NCBI GenBank assembly: GCA_023392795.1
Contig: JAEWNJ010000073.1
Span: forward strand, 1 to 33,449
Source: Candidatus Cloacimonadota bacterium
Lineage (GTDB): Bacteria; Cloacimonadota; Cloacimonadia; Cloacimonadales; Cloacimonadaceae
Direction: 5' to 3'
Length of the DNA: 33,449 bases
Positions 6,013-13,685 of the stretch are shown here, piece by piece. The position numbers and the translations under genes were made by a program. Within the stretch, counting starts at the first letter, position 1. Each line of letters begins with the position of its first letter. Below the pieces are notes generated by a model. It did not search any database. It was not told where the DNA came from and saw nothing but the letters and a program-made list of their open reading frames with translations.

Positions 6013-7875
6013 CTATACCAGTATATCTTCAGGATACGCCTTCAATTCGCGCATCCATTTCTTTAGGGATTTAATGCGTTCAGCTTTATCTTCGGGCAGG
6101 GCGAAGGGCTGACGTCCACGGGTATCGAGCACGATGCCTACCATGCCGCCATGCAGGTCAACTGTCAATTCCTTGTTCTTCTCGGCATCCAGGATCAGGC
6201 CGCCGGAGGTCTTCAAGGTTGCTTTTGCCACTTGGCCGATTCCACAGGGGATCAGACGGATTTCACCAAAGGGGATATCTTCTTCAAACTTCGTACCATC
6301 GGGCAGTTCGAGCTTGGCGGAAAGGGCGGGTTTGCCATATTTCCCCTTGCCGACAGGGGCTACGCAAGAGCCCAGATAGACCATGCAGTCTTTGCGGAAC
6401 ACTTCGGTGGCAGCCTTGGGGCTGATCTCGGAGAGCACGCCCAGATGCGGCATCATAAAGATGCTGTCCACTGCCAGACGCGTGATCCCTTCGGGCAGGA
6501 AGGCATCGATCAGCATCATCACAGTCTGATAACGGCGCGGAGCGTGAGAGAGTACGCCGCCGCTGCCCACCAGCAGGTTCAGGGTCATCAGATTCACGAT
6601 GGTGGCGCCGGAGGTTGATTGGCTGAAGGCTTCGGAGATGTCACGCTGTTTCTGCATGCCTTTCAGGCTGCTGGCAAACTCTTTGTGCTGTTCGAAAGCC
6701 AGGCGCAGAGCTTCTTTGGCGATGGCCTGCTCCAGCACCAGTTCCTGCAATAGGGAAGGAATCGTGGTGGGACGGATCATCTTGTTTTTGATCATGTTGC
6801 GCAGTTCGCTTTCATCCAGATCAAAAGGCACCCAACGCATGATGTTCTTCAGTCCGCTGGAGGCCAGCACGTTTGAAATACTGTAGCTCATGCCCAGGTT
6901 AGCGCTTACCGTACGGTTGAAAATGTAATCTTCGGTGAATACACTGAACACGTCTGTGGTCGCGCCACCGATATCCACACCGACCACTTCGATCTGTTCA
7001 TCTTTGGCAATGGTCTGCATGATGTTTCCCACGGCAGCGGGAGTAGGCATGATCGGCACTTGTTTCTGATCCGGGCCCTTGGTCCATTCCATCAGTTTGT
7101 TATAGCCCGGGGCTTGCTGCATCACGTGTTCCATGAAGATATCGTGAATCTTGTCGCGGGCTGGGCCGAGGTTTTCAGTTTCCAATTTGGGACGAAGATT
7201 ATCGGTGATGATCAAATCCACTTTTCCGGAGAGAGTCTTTTTAATCTCTTCTTGCGCTTCGACGTTGCCGGCATAGATCACCGGGAGTTTGTAAGATGAG
7301 CCCAAACGCGGTTTGGGATCAGCACCGGATACCAGCTCTGCCATTTCCACCACGTGCTTGATCGTTCCGCCATCTTCACCGCCTGCCATCAGGATCATGT
7401 CCGGACGGAGGTGGCGAATGCGCTCGATCTTCTCGTGGTTCATGCGTTTATCGTTGCTGGCAATCAGGTCCATCACGATGGCTCCAGCACCCAATGCGGC
7501 GCGTTCAGCGCTTTCTCCGGTCATCGAGGCAACCACACCGGTCACCATCATTTGCAAACCGCCACCGGCTGAAGATGTGGAAACATAGGCATCCACTCCG
7601 ATGTCGCCATTGCGGGGGATCACAAACTCACCGTTTTCCATAAACTTGATATTGGGATTGTTATACTTCAGACGTACCAGCTCTTCCAGTTCCTGCGTGG
7701 CGTTGATCACGCCCTTGGTCACGTCGTTTAGGGGGGCTTCCACAGTGGTGGGAGCTTCGCCACGGATGGTTTGACGGTATTCACCATCCACGTATTCGAT
7801 CAAGATCGCCTTGGTGGTCGTGCTGCCACAGTCGGTAGCAACAATGCGCGTAAGGCGTTTTTCATCGTATTGCAT
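6013..7875 (-). CDS. MutL/GlmL-family ASKHA ATPase (B12-dependent mutase accessory type), long form
   Basis: The 620-residue protein carries the ASKHA nucleotide-binding motifs: phosphate 1 ATDCGSTTTKAILIEY near residue 14, adenosine-side DMILMAGGEDGGT, and phosphate 2 GVDIGGATTDVFSVF near the middle. This matches the MutL family named after GlmL, encoded between the subunits of clostridial glutamate mutase and thought to act as a reactivase or chaperone. It is longer than GlmL (about 460 residues); the extra C-terminal 150 residues (CVAPVGKGKYGKPALSAKLE to the end) look beta-rich. No mutase subunit lies in this window. GGAGG precedes the start. It is co-transcribed with unknown genes on both sides, so the substrate is open. 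Confidence 0.8.
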   Translation of the reverse strand: MQYDEKRLTRIVATDCGSTTTKAILIEYVDGEYRQTIRGEAPTTVEAPLNDVTKGVINATQELEELVRLKYNNPNIKFMENGEFVIPRNGDIGVDAYVSTSSAGGGLQMMVTGVVASMTGESAERAALGAGAIVMDLIASNDKRMNHEKIERIRHLRPDMILMAGGEDGGTIKHVVEMAELVSGADPKPRLGSSYKLPVIYAGNVEAQEEIKKTLSGKVDLIITDNLRPKLETENLGPARDKIHDIFMEHVMQQAPGYNKLMEWTKGPDQKQVPIMPTPAAVGNIMQTIAKDEQIEVVGVDIGGATTDVFSVFTEDYIFNRTVSANLGMSYSISNVLASSGLKNIMRWVPFDLDESELRNMIKNKMIRPTTIPSLLQELVLEQAIAKEALRLAFEQHKEFASSLKGMQKQRDISEAFSQSTSGATIVNLMTLNLLVGSGGVLSHAPRRYQTVMMLIDAFLPEGITRLAVDSIFMMPHLGVLSEISPKAATEVFRKDCMVYLGSCVAPVGKGKYGKPALSAKLELPDGTKFEEDIPFGEIRLIPCGIGQVAKATLKTSGGLILDAEKNKELTVDLHGGMVGIVLDTRGRQPFALPEDKAERIKSLKKWMRELKAYPEDILV

Positions 7876-7886
7876 ATATCCTCCGC

Positions 7887-8285
7887 TTATTCAGCTTTAT
7901 TCTTAGGTTTAAAGATTTTATTCACTCGGGCTTTCCAGAGATTCTTGCGGCGCCGGCTTTTGAGGCGCGCTTCTTCTCTGCGCTCGCGGTTGATTTCTTC
8001 ATCCAGCTCATCGATGCGCTTCACCAGAGCCTTGATGTTTTCCTCTTTCTGAATCATCAGGGCAAAACGCTGGTATTTCTGAGAATCAAAGATGATCTCA
8101 GCAAAGGGCAACACAAAATACATGGCCTGGCTGCCGATGCTGTGCAGCGGATGCAGGGATTCGATCAACATGATTCCGGCAGGCGCCAAACCTCTTTCGG
8201 CGATGAAGCGTGCCACTTTCTCGATCAGTTCGTGCGCTTCCTCGTTGCTGATGCTGGTCCTGATATCTTGATATTGGTATGCCAT
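7887..8285 (-). CDS. Small protein of unknown function with C-terminal basic coiled coil
   Basis: This 132-residue protein is not recognised. The N-terminal half is mixed alpha/beta with moderately hydrophobic stretches (GLAPAGIMLIESLHPLHSIG, MYFVLPFAEIIF); the C-terminal part is a charged coiled coil (KALVKRIDELDEEINRERRE) ending in a very basic tail (KSRRRKNLWKARVNKIFKPK). There is no signal peptide. The ATG at 8285 is chosen because AGGA lies 6-9 bases upstream and 7 bases separate it from the comF-like stop; the open frame extends to 8318. It sits 11 bases before the MutL-like gene. The basic tail suggests nucleic-acid or membrane-surface contact, which is inference. Confidence 0.75.
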   Translation of the reverse strand: MAYQYQDIRTSISNEEAHELIEKVARFIAERGLAPAGIMLIESLHPLHSIGSQAMYFVLPFAEIIFDSQKYQRFALMIQKEENIKALVKRIDELDEEINRERREEARLKSRRRKNLWKARVNKIFKPKNKAE

Positions 8286-8292
8286 TAGCGTC

Positions 8293-8976
8293 CTAAGCCC
8301 TGCAGGCGGTGAGGCCAAACACTCTGGCGGCCCCGGCGGAATGCAAGGTCTTGCTTATTTCATTCAGGGTGCTGCCGGTAGTAAAGACGTCGTCGATCAC
8401 CAGGATGTTCTTCCCCGCAATAGGGGCACCTTTACGGGTTCTGAACGCGCCTTTCAGGTTTTTCAAGCGCTGTTCCTGATGCAACATGGTCTGGCTGGCA
8501 GTATAGCGGCCGCGCTTCACTGCTTCAATATATTGGATTCCGCTCAGTTTTGCCACCTTGCGGGCGATCAATTCACTTTGATTGTAGCCCCGTTCACGCT
8601 TGCGAACCGGATGCAGGGGAACGGCCATGATGTAGTCACTCTTTTGAAAAATGGGATTTTGGGCGATGTATCCGGCCATGCCGTCGGCAAGCCACTTGGC
8701 GCTTCTGGTATGCTCGCGGTATTTGAGATTGTGGATCATGGTCTTGAGCGGTTCTTCAAAGGGGTAAACGCTGCGCGCCAGCTCAAAATCAAACTCCAGA
8801 TTACGGCAGTTTTCACAGACGCCCTCATCCAACACGCTTCCGCACTTGGGACATGAAGATTCGCCAATGCTCTGCACTCCGGGGGCACATACATCACACA
8901 GCAGGGCTTTACCGTCTGGGAGCTTCCGATGGCAACTTTGGCACACGGGAGGGATCATCAGGTCAATTGCTAGCAT
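8293..8976 (-). CDS. ComF-family phosphoribosyltransferase-like protein
   Basis: Layout is that of ComF/GntX: an N-terminal four-plus-four cysteine zinc segment (IPPVCQSCHRKL, CDVCAPG, CPKCGS, CENCRNL), the YPFEEPLKTMIHNLKY motif, then a type I PRTase fold with VPLHPVRKRERGYNQSELIA and the PRPP-binding loop NILVIDDVFTTGSTLNE. In competent bacteria ComF helps handle incoming single-stranded DNA; elsewhere its role is unclear. The start is uncertain: ATG at 8976 gives a normal ComF N-terminus (MLAIDLMIPPVC) and a 14-base overlap with purQ, while ATG at 9015 would overlap by 53 bases but also gives a ComF-like leader. Neither has a strong ribosome binding site, so coupling to purQ translation is likely. 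Confidence 0.88.
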   Translation of the reverse strand: MLAIDLMIPPVCQSCHRKLPDGKALLCDVCAPGVQSIGESSCPKCGSVLDEGVCENCRNLEFDFELARSVYPFEEPLKTMIHNLKYREHTRSAKWLADGMAGYIAQNPIFQKSDYIMAVPLHPVRKRERGYNQSELIARKVAKLSGIQYIEAVKRGRYTASQTMLHQEQRLKNLKGAFRTRKGAPIAGKNILVIDDVFTTGSTLNEISKTLHSAGAARVFGLTACRA

Positions 8977-9652
8977 CAAAGTATCGCTCAATAGCCTCAA
9001 AAATCTTCCTGCCATCCTGGCTGCTCACACTATCAGTAGCCGCGCGTTCGGGATGCGGCATCATGCCTAAAACGTTCCGTTTCTCGCTGATGATACCAGC
9101 GATATTGTCGATGGCACCATTGGGATTATCCGTCAGCTCGCCTTTGGCATTACAATAACGGAATAGGATCATATCCTTGTCCTGCAAGCGCTTCAGGCCA
9201 TCTTCATCAATGAAATAATTGCCTTCTTTGTGCGCGATGGGGATATCCAGCACCGCTCCCGGCTCAAGACCTTTGCTGAAGGGGCTGTTGGCGGTTTCCA
9301 CCCTGATGTACTGATGGCGGCAGATAAACTTCAGATGCGCGTTCATCAGTAATGCGCCGGGCAGCAGGCCGCTCTCGGTGAGGATCTGAAAACCGTTGCA
9401 GATACCCATCACCAGGCCGCCTCTGTTGGCAAAATTAATCACTTCCTTCACGATGGGGGAGAAGCGCGCCAATGCGCCACATCTCAGATAATCGCCATAG
9501 GAAAAACCTCCGGGAAGGATCACTAGATCGGGATGCTGAAGATCATGATCCTTATGCCAGATCAGGTTTGCCTGATGCCCCCTGGTGGCAAAAGCTTCGT
9601 AAGCATCATGATCGCAATTGGAGCCGGGGAATGTGACTATGCTTACCCGCAA
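8963..9652 (-). CDS. purQ: Phosphoribosylformylglycinamidine synthase, glutaminase subunit PurQ
   Basis: This 229-residue class I glutamine amidotransferase supplies ammonia to PurL in step 4 of purine synthesis. Visible are IVTFPGSNCDHDAYEA at the N-terminus, LPGGFSYGDYLRCGALA, the nucleophile region VMGICNGFQIL with its Cys, and the catalytic His/Glu in GMMPHPERA. The start is a TTG at 9652: GGAGGAAG sits 5-6 bases upstream and the product then begins right at the conserved RVSIVTFPGSNCD. The open frame runs further upstream to 9775 but that part overlaps purS entirely. The start is one base from the purS stop, so the pair is coupled. purL is not in the window. Confidence 0.95.
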   Translation of the reverse strand: MRVSIVTFPGSNCDHDAYEAFATRGHQANLIWHKDHDLQHPDLVILPGGFSYGDYLRCGALARFSPIVKEVINFANRGGLVMGICNGFQILTESGLLPGALLMNAHLKFICRHQYIRVETANSPFSKGLEPGAVLDIPIAHKEGNYFIDEDGLKRLQDKDMILFRYCNAKGELTDNPNGAIDNIAGIISEKRNVLGMMPHPERAATDSVSSQDGRKIFEAIERYFDASN

Positions 9653-9653
9653 C

Positions 9654-9902
9654 TTAAACTTCCTCCAGCTCAAAGTGGTAAGTTTCCGTGTTTGGATTTG
9701 CCAGCAGACTGTCGCAGATTTTTTCCACCTGCTTGCCGGTTTGCTCTCTATCGTCGCTGTCAAAGCGAATTTCAATGTATTTGCTGATTCTGGTTTCCTG
9801 CACTGTATCGAATCCCAAACTGTGCAGTGAATTGGTGACGGCTTTTCCTTGCGGATCCAGCACGCTGGGCTTGAGTTGTACGAAAATCTTGGCTTTTAGC
9901 AT
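9654..9902 (-). CDS. purS: Phosphoribosylformylglycinamidine synthase subunit PurS
   Basis: This 82-residue protein has the PurS pattern: AKIFVQLKPSVLDPQGKAV near the start, SLGFDTVQETRISKYIEI in the middle and CDSLLANPNTETYHFELEEV at the end. PurS bridges PurQ and PurL in the three-subunit enzyme. The ATG at 9902 has GGAAG 5-6 bases upstream; the open frame extends to 9962 without family support. It is the first gene of the six-gene operon running to 4874. Confidence 0.94.
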   Translation of the reverse strand: MLKAKIFVQLKPSVLDPQGKAVTNSLHSLGFDTVQETRISKYIEIRFDSDDREQTGKQVEKICDSLLANPNTETYHFELEEV

Positions 9903-10300
9903 GGCACTTCCAATCATTATTACTCTAGAATACCAGCCTTTAAAGCGGCTGGATTTAGTCAACTGATTTGTTTGAGAGACTTAAGGGGCCCCCCGCTATC
10001 AACTTCATTCCCGGCTTTCATTTCAGTTTCCACCCTCTTCCACTCCTCCTACGTGCCACGGAAGAGGAATGCGGGAGAGTGGCAAGTGGGCGGAATGCCA
10101 GTCGTTAAGAAAGCGACTGCGTTCACGATTTGTTAAAGCGGGCGGGGGGAACAAGGTTTGGAGTGCAATCTCGCTGCTCGAAGTCGAAAGCGCTGGGAGC
10201 TTATGGGCAGGTATAAGCTTTTGGTGGCTAGACACTTGATGGCAGCTATGATCAATCAAAGCGCTTACAACTCCGAGGGAGACCGCCTGCCACAAAGAAA
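9903..10300. other. Intergenic region with several inverted repeats
   Basis: No gene is supported in these 400 bases. The leader of purS (- strand) contains CCAGCC/GGCTGG (9933-9938 / 9947-9952). Further dyads are CCTCTTCC/GGAAGAGG (10034-10041 / 10060-10067), CAGTCG/CGACTG (10099-10104 / 10114-10119) and AGCTTAT/ATAAGCT (10198-10204 / 10213-10219). The middle is G+C-rich (runs of C at 9987-9997 and G at 10141-10150). An open frame on the - strand from 10307 to 10023 looks like translated non-coding sequence. The region could be a structured leader or a dispersed intergenic repeat. Confidence 0.5.
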
Positions 10301-10330
10301 AGGCCACAACGTGTTATACTCATTGTGGCC
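10291..10330 (-). terminator. Rho-independent terminator of the secreted-protein gene
   Basis: On the - strand, GGCCACAA (10330-10323) pairs with TTGTGGCC (10309-10302) around a 13-base loop and is followed by TTTTCTTTGTG (10301-10291). It lies 29 bases after the stop codon at 10359. Confidence 0.88.
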
Positions 10331-10358
10331 GTTTATCGTCGCACGGAAAAAGGTATAG

Positions 10359-13265
10359 TTACTTTAGCATGATCATCTTCCTGCTGGAGCTGAACTTGCC
10401 GGCGCGGAGCTTGTACAGGTATACTCCGGGAGCGCAGCGAGTACCATAGTTATCGTATCCGTCCCAATCTATCTGGTGTTCTCCTGCTCCTTTGGCATCG
10501 AGGTTCATCTTCCGAACAAGCTGTCCCTTAATGTTGAATATTTCCAGTTTCACGGGAGCCTCCTCGCGTAGTTTGAAGGTGATTCTGGTGTCGGTTACAA
10601 AGGGATTTGGTGAGTTCTGAGCGAGGCTGAGCGGGGTTATCTGCTCTACCACGGGATCTTCATTGGCAATAGGTTCCGGCAGGGATGTGGCCAATATGCT
10701 ATGCGGCATGGATTCTTCGTAAGTGAGGTTATCGAAGTAATACTGCTGCCAGTACACGGTCGCGTTATCATCAGAGTAGCTGGTAAAAATGTTGTGAATG
10801 GCTCCGGAAGCGATATCCTGGATGCTCTGCACAGTACCGCTGCCATTGATGGCTGCGTGTTTGAGCACATGGATGGGATTACTATGGTCGATCCAGAAGA
10901 AGGAGAACGCGCCATTATCGTGTTCCACCAGGCGTGCTCCCCCATACATCGATCCGTCACCAGGCATCAGAAGACCGGATGGGCCAAACTTGAGATTGCT
11001 GCCAGCATCTATCACATGTAAATAGGCTCCTACCAGTTCTTGCTGAGCCAGTAAGCAGATGTGATCATTCACCTGCAGGGAAGCGATTCCGTGAAAATTC
11101 TCCCCGGGGTTGCCGATCCGGAGTCCGGCACTATCCCATTGGATAACGCCTGTGGCGTCCACCATCTGGGCGCGAATAGTATTCAAATAAACGCCAAATA
11201 TGGTGAAACAACAGTATGCGTCGCCAAGCTTGACTATGCTCTGCATGTATGGATTCAGATGTTCGTTATCGGGAGTGTAAAGCAGCACCCCATTAGTTCC
11301 CCAGCCGGCTTCGATCTCTCCCTGGGGATCAATGCGAAACGCGCGGACTTGCTCGGCATTGGTTCCCTGGTCGACGATGGAAATGGCTACAAAGCGGTCA
11401 TGAACTCTTATGTCTCTCAGATAAGGGTGAAAATACAGATCCCGTCCTCCAAGCTCCCAGAGGACTGCTCCACCTGAGACTTTTTGCGCCGTGATCTTCT
11501 TGGTCAGGAAAGGATTATCGTTGTGAGCGGTCCAATATATGTAGGTATCGTTACCATCAAAACCGAGTTTTGTGCCGCCCACGGTCGTATCCATTTCTGC
11601 AAGTAGGAGACCGCCATCAGGATAGACTCGCTCACCGTTATCGTCAATTTCCTGATAGTACATTTCGCCGTTATCACTGGTGTAAGTAAAGGCAAGAGTG
11701 TTGTGGTTACTCACCTCGATGCCTGTCAGTTGGATGGAGCCCGCGGTGAGTATCAGCTCAGCGCCATTATCCGGCATCGTTTGGTTTAACTGAGCATCCA
11801 GGATCTGATAATAGATTCTGGTTCGGCCGGTGCGGTAGTCGCCCCACAAGCTGATACTCTTGTTGTTCAAAGTGTAAACTCCGATCAGATCAGCCTCACC
11901 GGCGAGTCTGGAACTGATCATCTCGCCACTTTGCTGCAACAGCTCATTGCCCTGGACATCAAGGATTTGGCGCTTCATCATCTTGTATTCGCCATTGTGT
12001 TCCATCCAGATAAGTAGGGCGGAATCTCCCAGAGTGACGAGTCTGGACGAGTACTTTACTTGTGCTTCGCCGCTTATGGCCTGATGCGTAAAAGCGATGT
12101 TGCCGCCCGCGTCCAGTCCGGCAACAAGTACTTGTCCATTGAAGTAATAGTCGTCCATAATAGTCGCCGTCAGCCAGATCCGTGATGCAGCGTCTGCCAT
12201 GAGGTGATACGAGGAAACTTCGTACCCGTTTACCTGGATATCCACGCTCCCCTCTGCCCATACTTGATTCAGGTTCGCATCCAGACGGTGGGTTCGGATG
12301 ATGTGCTGATTGTCCATTGCTGGATCGGTGTAGAAATAGCTGATGACAAAGCCGCCATCAGCAAGGCTTTTGACGATTTCCCCACGACCCATGGCCGGCA
12401 GGGGGATCGACGTCAGGGTGTCAAAGACCGGCTCCAGATCTTCATCCAGGAGTTGGAGAGTGATGTCGTCCTGATAATATGGTAAATCTGAGTATAACAG
12501 GATGTTGCCATTTGTGGCCAGAATCATTTTGGCCTCTGATGGGATGGGTGCCCCGGGGCCAAATAGAGGATTAAGGCCAATGGGATTGCCAGCATTATCG
12601 ATCTGGTAGAAGCTTTGATCCTGAGCTCCCCTAAGGTTGAACAGGAGATTGCCATCCTGTGTCAAACAGGTATGTTGAACGCTATGAACATTGGGATAGA
12701 AAACGCTATTTGGGCCAGTCCAGATGTCTTCTCCTGAGGCATTGTAATTCATCCCGTTTACCAATAGACCTTCGGGATCGTAATCACCCTTGATCAGCAC
12801 AAATGCTCCGCCTAGATTGTTGGCACAGATCACGGGGTGAAACTGTTTGATATCAATATCCATTGCCACAGGGCTGCCGCCGCCTGGCCACAGAGTTTGT
12901 GCCTGGTTGCCGATTTTTTGCAGCTTCATATCCACATCATCATTTGTGCTTTCAAAAGCATAGAGAATCAGTAAACCCTGATCTGAGGAAGGTACGGCAT
13001 CAATCAGCATTACCGGAACATCCGCAAGGTCGATCTGCACAGGTGTGGGAAACAGGACTGCCCCGGAGCTGCTATACTTCTGCGCGAAGATCCGGTATCT
13101 GCCCTGAGTATGTTCTTCCCAAAGAGCCCAGTGATTGCCGGAAGCGTCGGTCAACACATCCCCGGAATAGCGAAGGGCTTCAGAAAGCCTTACATTGCTG
13201 ATTGTATGCGCGGTAAGCAACGCGAAAATAACAAGAAATAGGACGAAACATAAAGAGCGTTTCAT
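10359..13265 (-). CDS. Large secreted protein with C-terminal type IX-like sorting domain
   Basis: The 968-residue protein begins with a signal peptide (MKRSLCFVLFLVIFALLTAH). The body contains many similar beta-rich units of the type DxxGNHWALWEEHTQGRYRIF, LLIWMEHNGEYKM and ISLWGDYRTGRTRIYYQILD, suggesting beta-propeller-like repeats. The last 85 residues form a type A sorting/FlgD-Ig-like domain: NSPNPFVTDTRITF, VKLEIFNIKGQLVRKM, APGVYLYKLRAG and a terminal KMIMLK. Such domains direct export and surface attachment through the type IX machinery in Bacteroidota-like bacteria. The start has AGGAAG 7-8 bases upstream. It is monocistronic, with its own terminator and a sigma-54-like promoter. 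The ligand or function of the repeats is unknown. Confidence 0.9.
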   Translation of the reverse strand: MKRSLCFVLFLVIFALLTAHTISNVRLSEALRYSGDVLTDASGNHWALWEEHTQGRYRIFAQKYSSSGAVLFPTPVQIDLADVPVMLIDAVPSSDQGLLILYAFESTNDDVDMKLQKIGNQAQTLWPGGGSPVAMDIDIKQFHPVICANNLGGAFVLIKGDYDPEGLLVNGMNYNASGEDIWTGPNSVFYPNVHSVQHTCLTQDGNLLFNLRGAQDQSFYQIDNAGNPIGLNPLFGPGAPIPSEAKMILATNGNILLYSDLPYYQDDITLQLLDEDLEPVFDTLTSIPLPAMGRGEIVKSLADGGFVISYFYTDPAMDNQHIIRTHRLDANLNQVWAEGSVDIQVNGYEVSSYHLMADAASRIWLTATIMDDYYFNGQVLVAGLDAGGNIAFTHQAISGEAQVKYSSRLVTLGDSALLIWMEHNGEYKMMKRQILDVQGNELLQQSGEMISSRLAGEADLIGVYTLNNKSISLWGDYRTGRTRIYYQILDAQLNQTMPDNGAELILTAGSIQLTGIEVSNHNTLAFTYTSDNGEMYYQEIDDNGERVYPDGGLLLAEMDTTVGGTKLGFDGNDTYIYWTAHNDNPFLTKKITAQKVSGGAVLWELGGRDLYFHPYLRDIRVHDRFVAISIVDQGTNAEQVRAFRIDPQGEIEAGWGTNGVLLYTPDNEHLNPYMQSIVKLGDAYCCFTIFGVYLNTIRAQMVDATGVIQWDSAGLRIGNPGENFHGIASLQVNDHICLLAQQELVGAYLHVIDAGSNLKFGPSGLLMPGDGSMYGGARLVEHDNGAFSFFWIDHSNPIHVLKHAAINGSGTVQSIQDIASGAIHNIFTSYSDDNATVYWQQYYFDNLTYEESMPHSILATSLPEPIANEDPVVEQITPLSLAQNSPNPFVTDTRITFKLREEAPVKLEIFNIKGQLVRKMNLDAKGAGEHQIDWDGYDNYGTRCAPGVYLYKLRAGKFSSSRKMIMLK

Positions 13266-13338
13266 AGTTCACTTCCTTCTGCCTTGCGGCTTTGTTTAAA
13301 TTGATCAGTGACGATTTGCGATCATACTTGTAGTGAAT

Positions 13339-13355
13339 AGCAAATATCGTTCCAA
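13339..13355 (-). promoter_or_regulatory. Sigma-54 (-24/-12) promoter candidate for the secreted-protein gene
   Basis: On the - strand TTGGAACGATATTTGCT matches the sigma-54 consensus YTGGCACGRNNNTTGCW at every fixed position except C to A in the -24 box; GG and GC are exactly 10 bases apart. The expected start of transcription is near 13328, leaving a leader of about 63 bases before the ATG at 13265. Confidence 0.65.
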
Positions 13356-13550
13356 TTCTCCAGTATATTCTACCTTTGTCGCTACCCAGGGTGGTCATGG
13401 TGGATACGAGGTCCTGCCGCTTGAGTGTGAAAGGTGTATCCGCTGTAGCGCAGGTGTCCATCGTCTGGTGTGATCAGGTTCTATTCGTTCCGCGAATGTG
13501 GAAGGGTTGCCTTTGCGCCAACATTGGGCAGTATTTGACTCCTTCTCGTA

Positions 13551-13570
13551 GAAATATGTTGACACATTTC
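13551..13570. promoter_or_regulatory. 20-bp imperfect palindrome, enhancer/operator candidate
   Basis: GAAATATGTTGACACATTTC has 9-base arms with 8 of 9 pairs matching. It lies about 215 bases upstream of the sigma-54 -12 element on the - strand and about 120 bases upstream of the TonB receptor gene on the + strand. The rest of 13266-13685 holds no gene. A Fis-type activator such as the one encoded at 16941-19172 would bind a dyad of this size; the link is inference. Confidence 0.4.
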
Positions 13571-13652
13571 CACGCCCCTAAAACCTTGACCCAGATGTAA
13601 GACCAAGAAGGTGCTGGCGTTTGGATGACGCTTCATCTGACAAGGGAAGTTG

Positions 13653-13676
13653 CTTTATTTCATAAACGAAATAAGG
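13653..13676 (+). promoter_or_regulatory. Leader hairpin covering the ribosome binding site of the TonB receptor gene
   Basis: CTTTATTTC (13653-13661) can pair with GAAATAAGG (13668-13676), nine pairs including one G-U, around a 6-base loop. The 3' arm contains the first part of AAGGAG, the Shine-Dalgarno site of the gene starting at 13686. The stem is A/T-rich and therefore weak. Confidence 0.4.
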
Positions 13677-13685
13677 AGCAAACCG

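Noticed and set aside
10023..10307. 94-codon open frame on the - strand before purS
   Set aside because: No ribosome binding site, it begins inside the terminator of the preceding gene, and its composition is that of non-coding G+C-rich DNA. It may mark a dispersed repeat, noted as a finding.
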